A stretch of 64,000 bases of DNA from Flammeovirga sp. EKP202 (GCF_014534745.1 NZ_JACVVP010000001.1:186001-250000), one strand, 5' to 3'; positions 8,870 to 16,512 are shown, numbered from the stretch's first letter. Numbers and translations: made by a program. The notes: generated by a model not told the origin, from the letters alone.

Positions 8870-9499
8870 ATGTATATTGCAATAGCCGGAAATATCGGAT
8901 GTGGTAAAACCACTTTAACACGTTTATTATCAGAACGTTTTGGATGGAGAGCACTGTATGAAAGTACAAGCAACAACCCTTATCTAGAAGATTTTTATGA
9001 GGATATGGAGAAATGGGCATTTCACTTACAAACCTATTTCCTAAACCATAGATTCGAACAGGTTCAAGACGCAACTGTTGATAACCCGGTAATTCAGGAT
9101 CGTAGTTTATATGAAGGAACGTATGTATTTACAGAAAACCTACGTCGTTCTGGCATGATGCACCAACGCGATTTTGAAAACTATTCTGCTTTATCAAAAT
9201 TATATGAAGCAAAAGCTACACCTCCACACTTATTAATTTATTTGAGAGCTGATCTTGAAAAATTAAAATCTAACATCGAGAAGAGAGGTAGAGATTATGA
9301 AAAAACTATTCCTGATGAGTACTTATTAAACTTAAATGAGTTGTACGAGGAATGGATTACCAATTATGAAAAAGGCGGTTTATTAGTGGTAGATGTCAAT
9401 GATGTAGACATTGTCAACAACCCTAATGATTTCGAGAGAATCGCATCAGCTATTGAATCAGCAATGCGTATCCGTAAAAATGTAGGCGCTACAGTCTAA
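8870..9499 (+). CDS. deoxynucleoside kinase, copy 1
   Basis: Phosphorylates a deoxynucleoside (salvage of dA, dG, dC or T) using ATP. The start at ATG 8870 puts the P-loop GNIGCGKTTL at residues 7-16, as in the dCK/dGK family; the longer frame begins at TTG and adds 21 unsupported residues. Other family motifs are NPYLEDFYEDMEKWAF (about 38-53), QDRSLYEG (the DRS substrate-arginine motif, about 78) and the lid arginines KRGRDYEKTIPDEYL (about 142-156). The length of 209 residues is normal. It is the first of three tandem paralogues; copy 2 follows after 44 bp and is probably co-transcribed. Substrate preference cannot be assigned from sequence. Confidence 0.93.
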   Translation: MYIAIAGNIGCGKTTLTRLLSERFGWRALYESTSNNPYLEDFYEDMEKWAFHLQTYFLNHRFEQVQDATVDNPVIQDRSLYEGTYVFTENLRRSGMMHQRDFENYSALSKLYEAKATPPHLLIYLRADLEKLKSNIEKRGRDYEKTIPDEYLLNLNELYEEWITNYEKGGLLVVDVNDVDIVNNPNDFERIASAIESAMRIRKNVGATV

Positions 9500-9543
9500 T
9501 CCTCTTTTTGTTATTAATCTTAATCTGAAAATATTTTTATCGT

Positions 9544-10167
9544 ATGTATATAGCGATAGCCGGAAACATCGGTAGTGGCAAAACAACTTTAACAGGTAAA
9601 CTTGCAGAACACTTTGGTTGGGAGCCAAGATATGAAAGTGCGGACGACAATCCTTACTTAGAAGATTTTTATGGTGATATGTCGAGATGGGCATTTCCTT
9701 TACAAATCTACTTCTTAAACAGTCGTTTTCGTCAGGTGATGGAAGTATCTAAAACACATACTCCTATCATTCAAGACAGATCTATCTATGAAGACGCTCA
9801 TATTTTTGCTCGTCAGTTAAATCAAGATGGACATCTTTCTGACCGTGACAACGAGGTCTTCCAAAATGTATTTTCATCTGTAGCAGATCATGCACCCGCT
9901 CCAGATCTTTTGATTTACTTGAGAACAAGTGTACCACAATTGCTGGATCATATCAGAAAACGTGGTAGAGAGTATGAACAAAGTATCTCAAGAGCCTATT
10001 TAACAGGTTTGAATGAGTTTTACGAAGAGTGGATTTCCAACTATGATAAAGGCAAGCTACTAGTCATTGAGATGGAAGATTTAGACTTTGTAGAAAATGA
10101 GGCACACTTTGATCAGATTGTGGCCAACATCGATGCGGAGTTACAAGCGGCAAAAGCACGCGTTTAA
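9544..10167 (+). CDS. deoxynucleoside kinase, copy 2
   Basis: A 207-residue paralogue of the preceding gene with P-loop GNIGSGKTTL (residues 7-16), NPYLEDFYGDMSRWAF (about 39-54), QDRSIYED (about 78) and lid KRGREYEQSISRAYL (about 140). The copies differ around the substrate pocket (for example FPLQIYFLNSRF here against FHLQTYFLNHRF in copy 1), so different base preferences are likely. It has no promoter box of its own in the 44-bp gap and probably shares a transcript with copy 1. A terminator at 10352-10381 separates it from copy 3. Confidence 0.93.
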   Translation: MYIAIAGNIGSGKTTLTGKLAEHFGWEPRYESADDNPYLEDFYGDMSRWAFPLQIYFLNSRFRQVMEVSKTHTPIIQDRSIYEDAHIFARQLNQDGHLSDRDNEVFQNVFSSVADHAPAPDLLIYLRTSVPQLLDHIRKRGREYEQSISRAYLTGLNEFYEEWISNYDKGKLLVIEMEDLDFVENEAHFDQIVANIDAELQAAKARV

Positions 10168-10351
10168 TCTTAAGCTGTTGAGTATTTAAAATTGAGATAA
10201 GTTGGATAATTATTTTTTAGTCTAATCAAAGCAGAATTGAAGAGCATAGCCTAAGCTACGTGATGATATTCTAACGCAGAGTAGGCTAAATAAATAAATC
10301 CAAAAATCACGATTTTTAATAGTTCAATAGCTGAATGAGATAATAAATAAG

Positions 10352-10381
10352 AAGTGTTTGTTATTTCAGTAACAGACACTT
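10352..10381 (+). terminator. terminator after deoxynucleoside kinase copy 2
   Basis: AAGTGTTTGTTA (10352-10363) pairs with TAACAGACACTT (10370-10381) in 12 bp with one G-U, followed by a T-rich tail. It splits the kinase array into two transcription units. The rest of the gap 10168-10440 holds no other recognisable feature. Confidence 0.75.
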
Positions 10382-10440
10382 TTTGTTTGTCCAAAAATCA
10401 ATCAATTCTATTAAACTACCCCATTTAGGATCAAAAAAAT

Positions 10441-11055
10441 ATGCAATACGTAGCGATAGCAGGGAATATTGGGTCAGGGAAAACTACTCTAACAAAAATG
10501 CTTTCTGAACATTTCGGATGGAAAGCTGAGTTTGAGAGTACTGCGGATAATCCTTATCTAGAAGATTTTTATCAGGACATGAAGCGTTGGGCTTTTCATG
10601 CTCAGGTGAGATTTTTAGATAATAGTTTTCAGCAGATGTTGGATATTAATGCTTATGGTAAGCCAATTATTCAAGATCGCTCTTTTGATGAAAACGCTCA
10701 TATCTTTGCTAAAAATTTGCATGTGTCAGGCCAGATGGACGACAGGGATTTTGAATCGTATTGGAAATTATTTTCCTCCTTATCCTCCCAGTTACCAAAG
10801 CCTGATCTATTAATCTATTTAGATACTGACTTGGATCGCTTGATAACTCAAATTCAAAAAAGAGGCAGAAGCTATGAACAAACCATTCCAGAAGAGTATT
10901 TGAGCAATCTCAATAAACTTTATAACGAATGGATTGATGCTTATGAAGGACCACTTTTAAGAATCAAAATGTCAGAACATGATTTTGTAGAAGAAAATGC
11001 AGATTTCTACAAGATTGTGGATAAGATTGACAATATGTTGAGTGTCGAAAAGTAG
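10441..11055 (+). CDS. deoxynucleoside kinase, copy 3
   Basis: The third paralogue, 204 residues: P-loop GNIGSGKTTL (residues 7-16), NPYLEDFYQDMKRWAF (about 39-54), QDRSFDEN (about 78) and lid KRGRSYEQTIPEEYL (about 140-154). Here the residue after the DRS motif changes from Ile/Leu-Tyr to Phe-Asp, the clearest difference from copies 1 and 2 near the active site. It sits 273 bp downstream of copy 2 behind a terminator and has its own terminator, so it can be expressed independently. Reaction and pathway are as for the other copies. The substrate is undetermined. Confidence 0.92.
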   Translation: MQYVAIAGNIGSGKTTLTKMLSEHFGWKAEFESTADNPYLEDFYQDMKRWAFHAQVRFLDNSFQQMLDINAYGKPIIQDRSFDENAHIFAKNLHVSGQMDDRDFESYWKLFSSLSSQLPKPDLLIYLDTDLDRLITQIQKRGRSYEQTIPEEYLSNLNKLYNEWIDAYEGPLLRIKMSEHDFVEENADFYKIVDKIDNMLSVEK

Positions 11056-11076
11056 ATCTAGAAAATATTTTTGAAG

Positions 11077-11110
11077 AAGGCTTTGGTTTTAATTATAAAA
11101 TCAAGGCCTT
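11077..11110 (+). terminator. terminator after deoxynucleoside kinase copy 3
   Basis: AAGGCTTTGGTTTTA (11077-11091) pairs with TAAAATCAAGGCCTT (11096-11110) in 15 bp with two G-U pairs, followed by TTTTTT. A second small hairpin (AAAAGTC/GACTTTT) lies near 11177-11194. Confidence 0.85.
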
Positions 11111-11300
11111 TTTTTATTCCCGTTTTTCAAAGACAAGTCTGTTGGATGATAGAAAAACGATAAGGTAGATCTAAAAGTCTTCAGACTTTTTACAGAAAAT
11201 AGGTCCAAGTCACGCTTACAGCTTAAGACTTGAACCAGTTTTTATTTATATTTAGTTAAATCAATCAAACTATTAGCTAACTAATAACATAACCAAAATT

Positions 11301-11936
11301 ATGAATACAGGAATCGTGCACTTTGAGGCATTTATCATTACCGCATTTCTATTTATAGCATCTCCAGGGATAGATACCATGTTTATTATTAATAAGTCGC
11401 TTACGCAAGGGAAGATTGCTGGAGTGTTCTCTACTTTAGGTATTAATGTAGGTGTTTTCATTCATACCTTCTTTGCTGCTGTAGGGCTCTCATGGGTTCT
11501 AGCTCAGTCTGCGATGGCTTTTATGATTGTAAAGTATTTGGGAGCAGCATATCTTATTTATTTGGGTATTAAAAGTATTATAGCCAAAGGAACAGAGGAT
11601 GATAATGTGGCTTTATCGAATATTGAAATGAAGAGAAGGAAACATTTTACAAGTGGTATCATGACGACATTATTCAACCCTAAAGTTGCCTTATTTTTCC
11701 TTTCATTTTTCCCTCAATTTATCGCACCTTCAGCAGTAGAAGATAAAATACCTTTCTTATTGTTGGGAATTGTATATGCAGGAATTGCCATTTTATGGTT
11801 CTTATTATTGACTTTTTTAGCTTCAACTTTTTCATCAAAAATTCAAGGAAATAGCACCGTCAAGAAATGGATGAATAAAGGTGCAGGTGTTGTATTTGTA
11901 TTGATGGGATTGAAAGTGGCGTTTTCTAAAAAATAA
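11301..11936 (+). CDS. LysE/RhtB family amino-acid exporter
   Basis: A 211-residue inner-membrane protein with about six transmembrane segments. It has the family's opening motif SPGIDTMFIINKSLTQGKIAGV (about residues 20-41, compare the PGP..xxxxxxxxxGxxAG signature of LysE/RhtB), a charged central loop (about residues 98-115) and NPKVALFFLSFFPQF (about 128-142), another family hallmark. Members export amino acids or their analogues by proton antiport. The specific substrate is not determinable. The gene is monocistronic, separated from the kinases by a terminator and from rpmH by the origin-like region. Confidence 0.92.
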   Translation: MNTGIVHFEAFIITAFLFIASPGIDTMFIINKSLTQGKIAGVFSTLGINVGVFIHTFFAAVGLSWVLAQSAMAFMIVKYLGAAYLIYLGIKSIIAKGTEDDNVALSNIEMKRRKHFTSGIMTTLFNPKVALFFLSFFPQFIAPSAVEDKIPFLLLGIVYAGIAILWFLLLTFLASTFSSKIQGNSTVKKWMNKGAGVVFVLMGLKVAFSKK

Positions 11937-12047
11937 TTTTATCCTCAATTTTATTTCATAGATGTGAATATCTTTTTTATCAAAAGGTAAAGATCAAGTT
12001 GATTTCTTTTTTATTACTCAAAATCGATCATACTTAGAGGTTGATTT

Positions 12048-12213
12048 TGTGAATAACTTGTGGAATGATAGGTTTTGTTGTGTAAAATCTTTGATTTATC
12101 AACATATGTGTGAATAAAATGAGTGGAAAAACTGATAAAAATAAAAAAACTGCATTAAAACGATGTTGATAAGTTGTAGAATCCTGTAAATGAGACAGAT
12201 TAATTGTGAATAA
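12048..12213. other. oriC: putative replication origin (DnaA-box cluster) upstream of rpmH
   Basis: Three perfect DnaA boxes TTATTCACA (consensus TTATNCACA) lie on the minus strand, read as TGTGAATAA at 12048-12056, 12109-12117 and 12205-12213. Two one-mismatch boxes TTATCAACA occur at 12096-12104 (plus) and 12164-12172 (minus). An A-rich tract between them (about 12136-12160) could unwind. The cluster is gene-free and sits directly upstream of rpmH-rnpA, the classic neighbourhood of bacterial origins. dnaA itself is not in the window. The region 11937-12488 holds no coding gene. Confidence 0.55.
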
Positions 12214-12488
12214 TTTCTTCTTTCTGAGAATTAATAGGGAATAAAGAGGGAAAGATTAATAAAAACCGTATCTTTGCATGCGAATTTTACTGATGTATCC
12301 ATTTTTACAAAGAATACTATACTAGTTATAGGGTTGATTTTTAAAGGTATATCATTGATAGTCATTACATTTTTATAGACTGAAAATTTGATTTTCAACG
12401 CCTTTCGAGGCACTATTTAAGTGTTAATGCTGTTAATACTTTTGAAATTTTAATGTAATTCATGGAAATATAGTGATAGTCAGCTAAA

Positions 12489-12534
12489 TTCGGCTTGTAG
12501 TTTAGCAGAAGTATGCTTACTTTTGCAAGCCGAA
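12489..12534 (+). promoter_or_regulatory. rpmH promoter flanked by an inverted repeat
   Basis: TTG at 12495-12497 and TACTTTTG at 12518-12525 fit the Bacteroidota -33/-7 promoter with a 20-bp spacer, 33 bases before the rpmH ATG. A perfect 9-bp inverted repeat, TTCGGCTTG (12489-12497) and CAAGCCGAA (12526-12534), brackets the promoter. It could be an operator or a hairpin-forming initiation region. Confidence 0.6.
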
Positions 12535-12557
12535 AAATTCTAATCTTACATAGTACG

Positions 12558-12716
12558 ATGAAAAGAACATTTCAACCTTCGAACCGCAAGAGAAGAAACA
12601 AGCATGGTTTCCGTCAACGTATGCTTTCAGCAAACGGACGTAACGTTCTTGCAGCAAGAAGAAAAAAAGGAAGAAAGAGCCTTACAGTTTCTGACTCTAG
12701 AAAACACAAGGCGTAG
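12558..12716 (+). CDS. rpmH: 50S ribosomal protein L34
   Basis: A 52-residue, highly basic protein. ATG 12558 opens [20 protein letters not shown], the invariant L34 N-terminus, followed by the usual [20 protein letters not shown] segment. A longer frame from 12513 would read through the promoter and is rejected. L34 binds 23S rRNA in the large subunit. As in most bacteria it is followed by rnpA, here with an extra small gene and a structured leader in between. Confidence 0.98.
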   Translation: MKRTFQPSNRKRRNKHGFRQRMLSANGRNVLAARRKKGRKSLTVSDSRKHKA

Positions 12717-12765
12717 ATAGCACCCTAAAGTAGGGTGTGTTTCAGAACACTAAAAAATTAATGTG

Positions 12766-12888
12766 ATGAAAACTCGTATCGCAAAAAAGATCTTGAAAAA
12801 TCAAGACAAATTGAGTTACAACAAAGGCCAAGTTCAAAAAGCTGAGCGCCTTGTTGCTAAAAAACAAAAAGCTGCCGCTAACGCATAA
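12766..12888 (+). CDS. 40-residue basic protein between rpmH and rnpA
   Basis: This frame was read directly: ATG 12766 to TAA 12886-12888, 40 codons, starting MKTRIAKKILKNQDKLSYNK and ending AAANA. It has about a dozen lysines or arginines and no acidic cluster. The composition and position suggest a small RNA-binding or ribosome-associated protein, but I do not recognise a family. It lies 49 bp after rpmH and so is in the same transcript. Its 3' part (AAAAGCTGC, 12867-12875) can pair with the leader downstream, so its translation might also influence rnpA expression. The reading frame is clean and its codon use looks like that of a real gene. Confidence 0.65.
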   Translation: MKTRIAKKILKNQDKLSYNKGQVQKAERLVAKKQKAAANA

Positions 12889-12904
12889 TTGACACCAATG
12901 TCTT

Positions 12905-12980
12905 GCAGCTTTTATCTAAGCGTCTCTGCGGGGTGCTCAGATAGTACCCCGCGGAAGCCCGCACAAAGAAATAAAAGCTG
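12905..12980 (+). ncRNA. structured leader upstream of rnpA (candidate attenuator)
   Basis: CAGCTTTTAT (12906-12915) pairs perfectly with ATAAAAGCTG (12971-12980), enclosing a 12-bp hairpin CTGCGGGGTGCT (12926-12937) with AGTACCCCGCGG (12943-12954) and a 5-base loop. GCAGCTTTT (12905-12913) can instead pair with AAAAGCTGC (12867-12875) inside the preceding small gene. The segment is unusually GC-rich for its surroundings. It does not show the conserved core of SRP RNA, 6S RNA or tmRNA. Confidence 0.5.
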
Positions 12981-13024
12981 AAGGTTCGGCGGCAGCAACT
13001 GCATCGAACCTTCACTTTTTTTTT
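12980..13024 (+). terminator. strong terminator immediately before rnpA
   Basis: GAAGGTTCG (12980-12988) pairs with CGAACCTTC (13005-13013), with an inner GCAG/CTGC stem, followed by ACTTTTTTTTT. The T tract ends 12 bases before the rnpA ATG, so rnpA needs read-through or regulated antitermination. Confidence 0.85.
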
Positions 13025-13036
13025 ATCCAAAATTTT

Positions 13037-13459
13037 ATGAAGCCGTCATCAACACCAACTTTTGATAATGCCACTTTCCCCAAGTGTGAACATCTAAAAA
13101 GTAAAAGCAGCATTAACAAAATGTTTGCGAAAGGGAAATCCGTATTTGTGTTTCCTTGCAAGGTGTACTATACTTTATCAGATGATTTAGAACAGGCTTC
13201 AGTTCCCCCTCAAGTTTTATTTTCAGTTTCTAAGAGAGGCTTTAAAAATGCCACTGACCGTAACAGGATCAAAAGACAGCTAAGAGAGAGCTATCGCTTG
13301 AATAAAAGCATTCTTATGGCTGAAAATCCTAATGCAAGAATAGAGAGCATTGCTTTTGTCTATGTTTCTAGAAAAAAGGAACCCTACGCTTTTATCGAAA
13401 GAAAAATGAAAGCAGTTCTTTACCGATTAAAGGAACAGTATACAGATAGTGAAGCATAA
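13037..13459 (+). CDS. rnpA: ribonuclease P protein component
   Basis: A 140-residue basic protein that helps RNase P RNA bind pre-tRNA. It has the N-terminal FPKCEHLKSKSSINKMFAKGKS (about residues 14-35), FSVSKRGFKNATDRNRIKRQ (about 71-90, containing the RNR signature) and LRESYRLNK. The C-terminal half ends with an FxxIERKMKAVLYRL-like helix. The length is slightly above the usual 110-130. Its partner RNA gene, rnpB, is in the same window at 38584-38962. The start is ATG 13037, only 12 bases after the T tract of a terminator, so its expression probably depends on read-through from rpmH. Confidence 0.95.
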   Translation: MKPSSTPTFDNATFPKCEHLKSKSSINKMFAKGKSVFVFPCKVYYTLSDDLEQASVPPQVLFSVSKRGFKNATDRNRIKRQLRESYRLNKSILMAENPNARIESIAFVYVSRKKEPYAFIERKMKAVLYRLKEQYTDSEA

Positions 13460-13460
13460 A

Positions 13461-13489
13461 AAAAGACCCAGAAACCTTCCGAGTCTTTT
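13461..13489. terminator. terminator between convergent rnpA and a secreted-protein gene
   Basis: AAAAGAC (13461-13467) pairs with GTCTTTT (13483-13489). A and T runs on both sides allow use from either direction. Confidence 0.6.
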
Positions 13490-13517
13490 ATTCAATAAGC
13501 TAAAAACTACCTAATCT

Positions 13518-13925
13518 TCATTCATTAAAAGCATAATATTCATCTGCTACTACTCCTTCAGGATACTTTGTGATCTTAACACCGATTCCTTCAGGACTTG
13601 CATTAAGGTTGAGAGTAATACCGTTTTTGCAGTCAATAATATTTTTATAAACATACCCTTCACTAAAAAGAACATTGAAATAAGGAGTAAACATTTGATC
13701 TGACATTTGATGGTATAAACCTTCTGCTAGTTCTAGTGCGAGGTATTCATAACTTTCTATATTTTCTAAAGCTCCAAAATGATCATTGAAGATGACTGTA
13801 TTTTCTTCTATGGAAACCTTTGTATGTTCTTCAGTTCTTAACGCTATGATGGCTTGTTCTTTGGTTTGAGCGAATAAAAGGGTGTTGAAAAGGAAGAAGG
13901 CGAAAGTAAAAAGGATTTTTTTCAT
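13518..13925 (-). CDS. small secreted protein, hypothetical
   Basis: A 135-residue protein with a typical signal peptide (LLFAQ, cleavage after about residue 20). The mature part contains YEYLALELAEGLYHQMSD and a single cysteine, with no motif I recognise. It is transcribed towards rnpA and shares the terminator between them. It lies 75 bp downstream of the MBL-fold hydrolase gene on the same strand, so the two may be co-transcribed, but nothing links their functions. Confidence 0.65.
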   Translation of the reverse strand: MKKILFTFAFFLFNTLLFAQTKEQAIIALRTEEHTKVSIEENTVIFNDHFGALENIESYEYLALELAEGLYHQMSDQMFTPYFNVLFSEGYVYKNIIDCKNGITLNLNASPEGIGVKITKYPEGVVADEYYAFNE

Positions 13926-14000
13926 GATTTTTTAATTAGTGGTCAGCCTTTTTTGTAGACTGACCTGATGGATAAATAAATTGGTGTAAGACTGCTTTTG

Positions 14001-15557
14001 CTATTCTACATTATCGAGCTTATAGTCTCTACTTTTGATGAAGTTTCCATCCTTATCGAAATCTGTTCTTCTTCTCTTCATTGAAGAGGGAATTTTTTCT
14101 GTAGGAACAAAGATGGGTTTATCAGAAGGCCACACGTAAGTCAACTCAGGTTGGTATCCTTCAGGATAGTATTCTTCTGGTTTGTACTGCATATCTCTGA
14201 TATACTGATTTTGCATGTCTTCTCTTTTCTTTCTTGGTACAGGTACAACCATACCTCCATTTTCAGCAACTTGAGATCCAGCTTGTGGAGGTGTTGCGTT
14301 TGGATAATCAGGTATTTGCCCATCTCTTACCCAAATTTTATCCTTCGTTACATTCACAACTACACCATCAAACCCAAAATGGAAAGGTCCATTATAATGT
14401 TCTCTTACTTCTGCTACCATTTCATTATTAGCATATAAATCATCGGTAGTATGTGTTGCCATGGCCAACCTAGGGTTGGCATCACTGTATAGTTTACCGG
14501 CTGCGTAAGCGGGGTTGTGGTGCGTATCAATTGTATATCTAGTAAGAACAGCAGGAACACCGTAAACTTGAGATGATATCGCCACAACTTCTACCTGCAT
14601 CTCTGTAATTAATACATCCGCATCTTTACCATATTTAGCAGTCAATTTATTTGGTCTACCATCACCAGAGAACACTACAGACATTCCTTTGTATTCTACT
14701 CTATAAGCTGAAGCTCCATCTTTACAGTGCGCTTGTTGCCAGTGGATCACTTTTATTCCATCTTTGTCGTATACAATACCACCATCATCAGTAAAGTCAA
14801 ACTCGTTCACTTCAATTTCCCAACCTCTACCAATAGGGAAGACATCAAAGGCGTCTCTATGCCATTCGGTCATCATTTTCATGCCTTCTACCATGTGTGC
14901 CGTACCATATTTCGGTTCAGATCCTGAAGGCCCAGTGACTCTTAATGGTTCATTCCAACGGCCGTTCCAAGCACCAAACATATATACATAAGGCAATGCA
15001 CCGTAATGATCTACATGAAGGTGAGTCAAGAAAATATCATTGATTTCGTTGAGTGCCAATCCAGCCCCAACAAAATTGGCAACTGATCCTTCTCCAATGT
15101 CAAATACAAGGTTTTTTCCATTTCCAAACTGTATTAGAATAGAAGTATTGGCTTGTCCTGGTCTAATCATTGGGGAGGATCCCATGAAGATGATACGAAT
15201 CTCATCTTCTAGTAAATCTTCTGTGTTGGGGTACCAATTGGCTGCTGATACCATATGACTCATTGGGGCAATTCCATCAAACATTAATCCTTCATTCCAT
15301 CTTCCTAATGGAAGACCAGCCGTTAAGGCAACTTTTAATTGAGTGGTATCCGTTTGGAAAACATCTTGTTGATTTTTTAAATCATTGATATCTTCAGTAA
15401 CAACAGATTCTTTATTATTAACATAACCAGCAGCTTTGGTACCAGTTCCTTTGTAATCACCTTTGTATTGATTTGGACCTTGATCGTCTTGTGCATTGAT
15501 AAATGGGATAAAGCTAATGCTTAAAATGACTAGTTGTAGCAATATTTTATTTTTCAT
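14001..15557 (-). CDS. secreted MBL-fold metallo-hydrolase (RNase Z-like fold; GntH-like)
   Basis: A 518-residue protein with a signal peptide (LSISFIPFINAQ, about residue 22) and a metallo-beta-lactamase fold. The metal motif THLHVDHYG (HxHxDH) is near residue 180; later ligands are plausible in VVFSGDGRP (about 292), DTHHNPA (about 340) and ATHTTDD (about 363). It resembles a subgroup annotated after guanitoxin-cluster GntH, and nothing else from that pathway is nearby. The substrate is therefore unknown. The C-terminal 100 residues are Pro-rich and charged. The upstream region carries two identical-core palindromes that look like TetR-family operators, suggesting induction by a small ligand. 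Confidence 0.85.
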   Translation of the reverse strand: MKNKILLQLVILSISFIPFINAQDDQGPNQYKGDYKGTGTKAAGYVNNKESVVTEDINDLKNQQDVFQTDTTQLKVALTAGLPLGRWNEGLMFDGIAPMSHMVSAANWYPNTEDLLEDEIRIIFMGSSPMIRPGQANTSILIQFGNGKNLVFDIGEGSVANFVGAGLALNEINDIFLTHLHVDHYGALPYVYMFGAWNGRWNEPLRVTGPSGSEPKYGTAHMVEGMKMMTEWHRDAFDVFPIGRGWEIEVNEFDFTDDGGIVYDKDGIKVIHWQQAHCKDGASAYRVEYKGMSVVFSGDGRPNKLTAKYGKDADVLITEMQVEVVAISSQVYGVPAVLTRYTIDTHHNPAYAAGKLYSDANPRLAMATHTTDDLYANNEMVAEVREHYNGPFHFGFDGVVVNVTKDKIWVRDGQIPDYPNATPPQAGSQVAENGGMVVPVPRKKREDMQNQYIRDMQYKPEEYYPEGYQPELTYVWPSDKPIFVPTEKIPSSMKRRRTDFDKDGNFIKSRDYKLDNVE

Positions 15558-15599
15558 GATTGTAGTATATGACGGTAATTTATTATTTAATTTTCATTT

Positions 15600-15615
15600 T
15601 TAACCAAATGGTTAA
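15600..15615. promoter_or_regulatory. TetR-type operator, proximal copy
   Basis: TTAACCAAATGGTTAA is a palindrome (TTAACC-N4-GGTTAA) of the kind bound by TetR/AcrR-family repressors. It is 43 bases upstream of the MBL hydrolase start. The same palindrome recurs at 15693. Confidence 0.6.
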
Positions 15616-15692
15616 ATTATAGGTTTAATGACTGATAATTAGGGAAGTATTCTTTCCTAATCTGTATCGGAGTCATAATTTAAGTGAGATAA

Positions 15693-15708
15693 TTAACCAA
15701 ACGGTTAA
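15693..15708. promoter_or_regulatory. TetR-type operator, distal copy
   Basis: TTAACCAAACGGTTAA has the same arms as the proximal copy, with centres 93 bp apart. Both lie in the 205-bp gap between the MBL hydrolase and the glucosaminidase gene, which is transcribed the same way. No TetR gene is in the window. Confidence 0.6.
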
Positions 15709-15762
15709 ATTTTAAATAAGTTTCATATTAAACTAACATTATTACTCTTTAACAATTAGATT

Positions 15763-16326
15763 TTACATCTCATCCAATTGATAAAGCTGATATCTTTCTA
15801 TTAAATCAATGATTTTATTACTGTATTGAGGGTCTGTTGCATAGCCTGCTTCGTGTAAACCCACCGCCCATTTTCTATAATTATTTGTTTCGAGTTTAAA
15901 CAAGTGAAAGTACCAAGGTCTTGAAGAAATGAATTTTCCATAGTCTTGAAAAGATGCTTTTACCGTTGGGTAAGCACGAAAGCACTCTTGTTGTTCATCG
16001 TCTGAATGTTGTACACTGCTACCATGCCAAGTGTTATCACATTTAATACCGAAGTGGTTGTTGGATTTTTGAGAAAGTTTACTTTTACCAAAGGAAGTTT
16101 CAAGCATGGCTTGAGCCAAAATAACACTAGCAGGAATCTTAAATTCTTTCATGATTTCTACTGCATAGTATCCATAAGAGATTACATACTCTCGGTAAGT
16201 ATATAGCTGGTTTGGTTGTTCAAATGCAAAATTTTGTTTCTGATTTAGTTCTCTATTTTTTGAGAATGAAGTAAGTATAATCGAACATAAAACTAACATC
16301 AAAAACATCTTCTTAGATGTAGTCAT
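15763..16326 (-). CDS. secreted glucosaminidase-domain protein (GH73-type peptidoglycan hydrolase)
   Basis: A 187-residue protein with an N-terminal hydrophobic export signal (FLMLVLCSIILTSFS) and a glucosaminidase/lysozyme-like domain over most of its length. Typical segments are IPASVILAQAMLETSFGKSKLS (about residues 60-81, with the expected catalytic Glu in ETSFG), NNHFGIKCD (about 88) and the C-terminal AGYATDPQYSNKIIDLIERY. Such enzymes cut the GlcNAc-MurNAc backbone during growth or division. No cell-wall-binding repeats are attached. The gene is monocistronic, with the ravA-viaA terminator downstream of its neighbour on the other side. Confidence 0.9.
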   Translation of the reverse strand: MTTSKKMFLMLVLCSIILTSFSKNRELNQKQNFAFEQPNQLYTYREYVISYGYYAVEIMKEFKIPASVILAQAMLETSFGKSKLSQKSNNHFGIKCDNTWHGSSVQHSDDEQQECFRAYPTVKASFQDYGKFISSRPWYFHLFKLETNNYRKWAVGLHEAGYATDPQYSNKIIDLIERYQLYQLDEM

Positions 16327-16396
16327 AAAATTGTGGTGCAGTAATATAAGCAGGTGTGTATTAGTTCCACATGCTTCACTTAGTTATTATAAAAAA

Positions 16397-16426
16397 AGTC
16401 TAGTGATAAGGGGAAATCACTAGACT
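16397..16426 (-). terminator. terminator of ravA-viaA
   Basis: AGTCTAGTGAT (16397-16407) pairs perfectly with ATCACTAGACT (16416-16426). On the minus strand it is followed by TTTTTTT. A smaller AATCACT/AGTGATT hairpin lies near 16470-16500. Confidence 0.8.
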
Positions 16427-16512
16427 ACAAAAGTATTACAATTTTTAATATTATTTCTACGTTGCAATTTCAATCACTAGTACTTTGTGTTAAGTGATTG
16501 ATGTAAAGCTTA

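Noticed and set aside
12231-12413. 60-codon minus-strand frame between the origin-like region and rpmH
   Set aside because: It shows no protein-like pattern or start signal, and overlaps a possible TATCTTTG promoter box at 12269-12276.
12889-13024. Leader before rnpA considered as SRP RNA, 6S RNA or tmRNA
   Set aside because: None of their conserved cores is present; the nearby GGTTCG belongs to a terminator stem.
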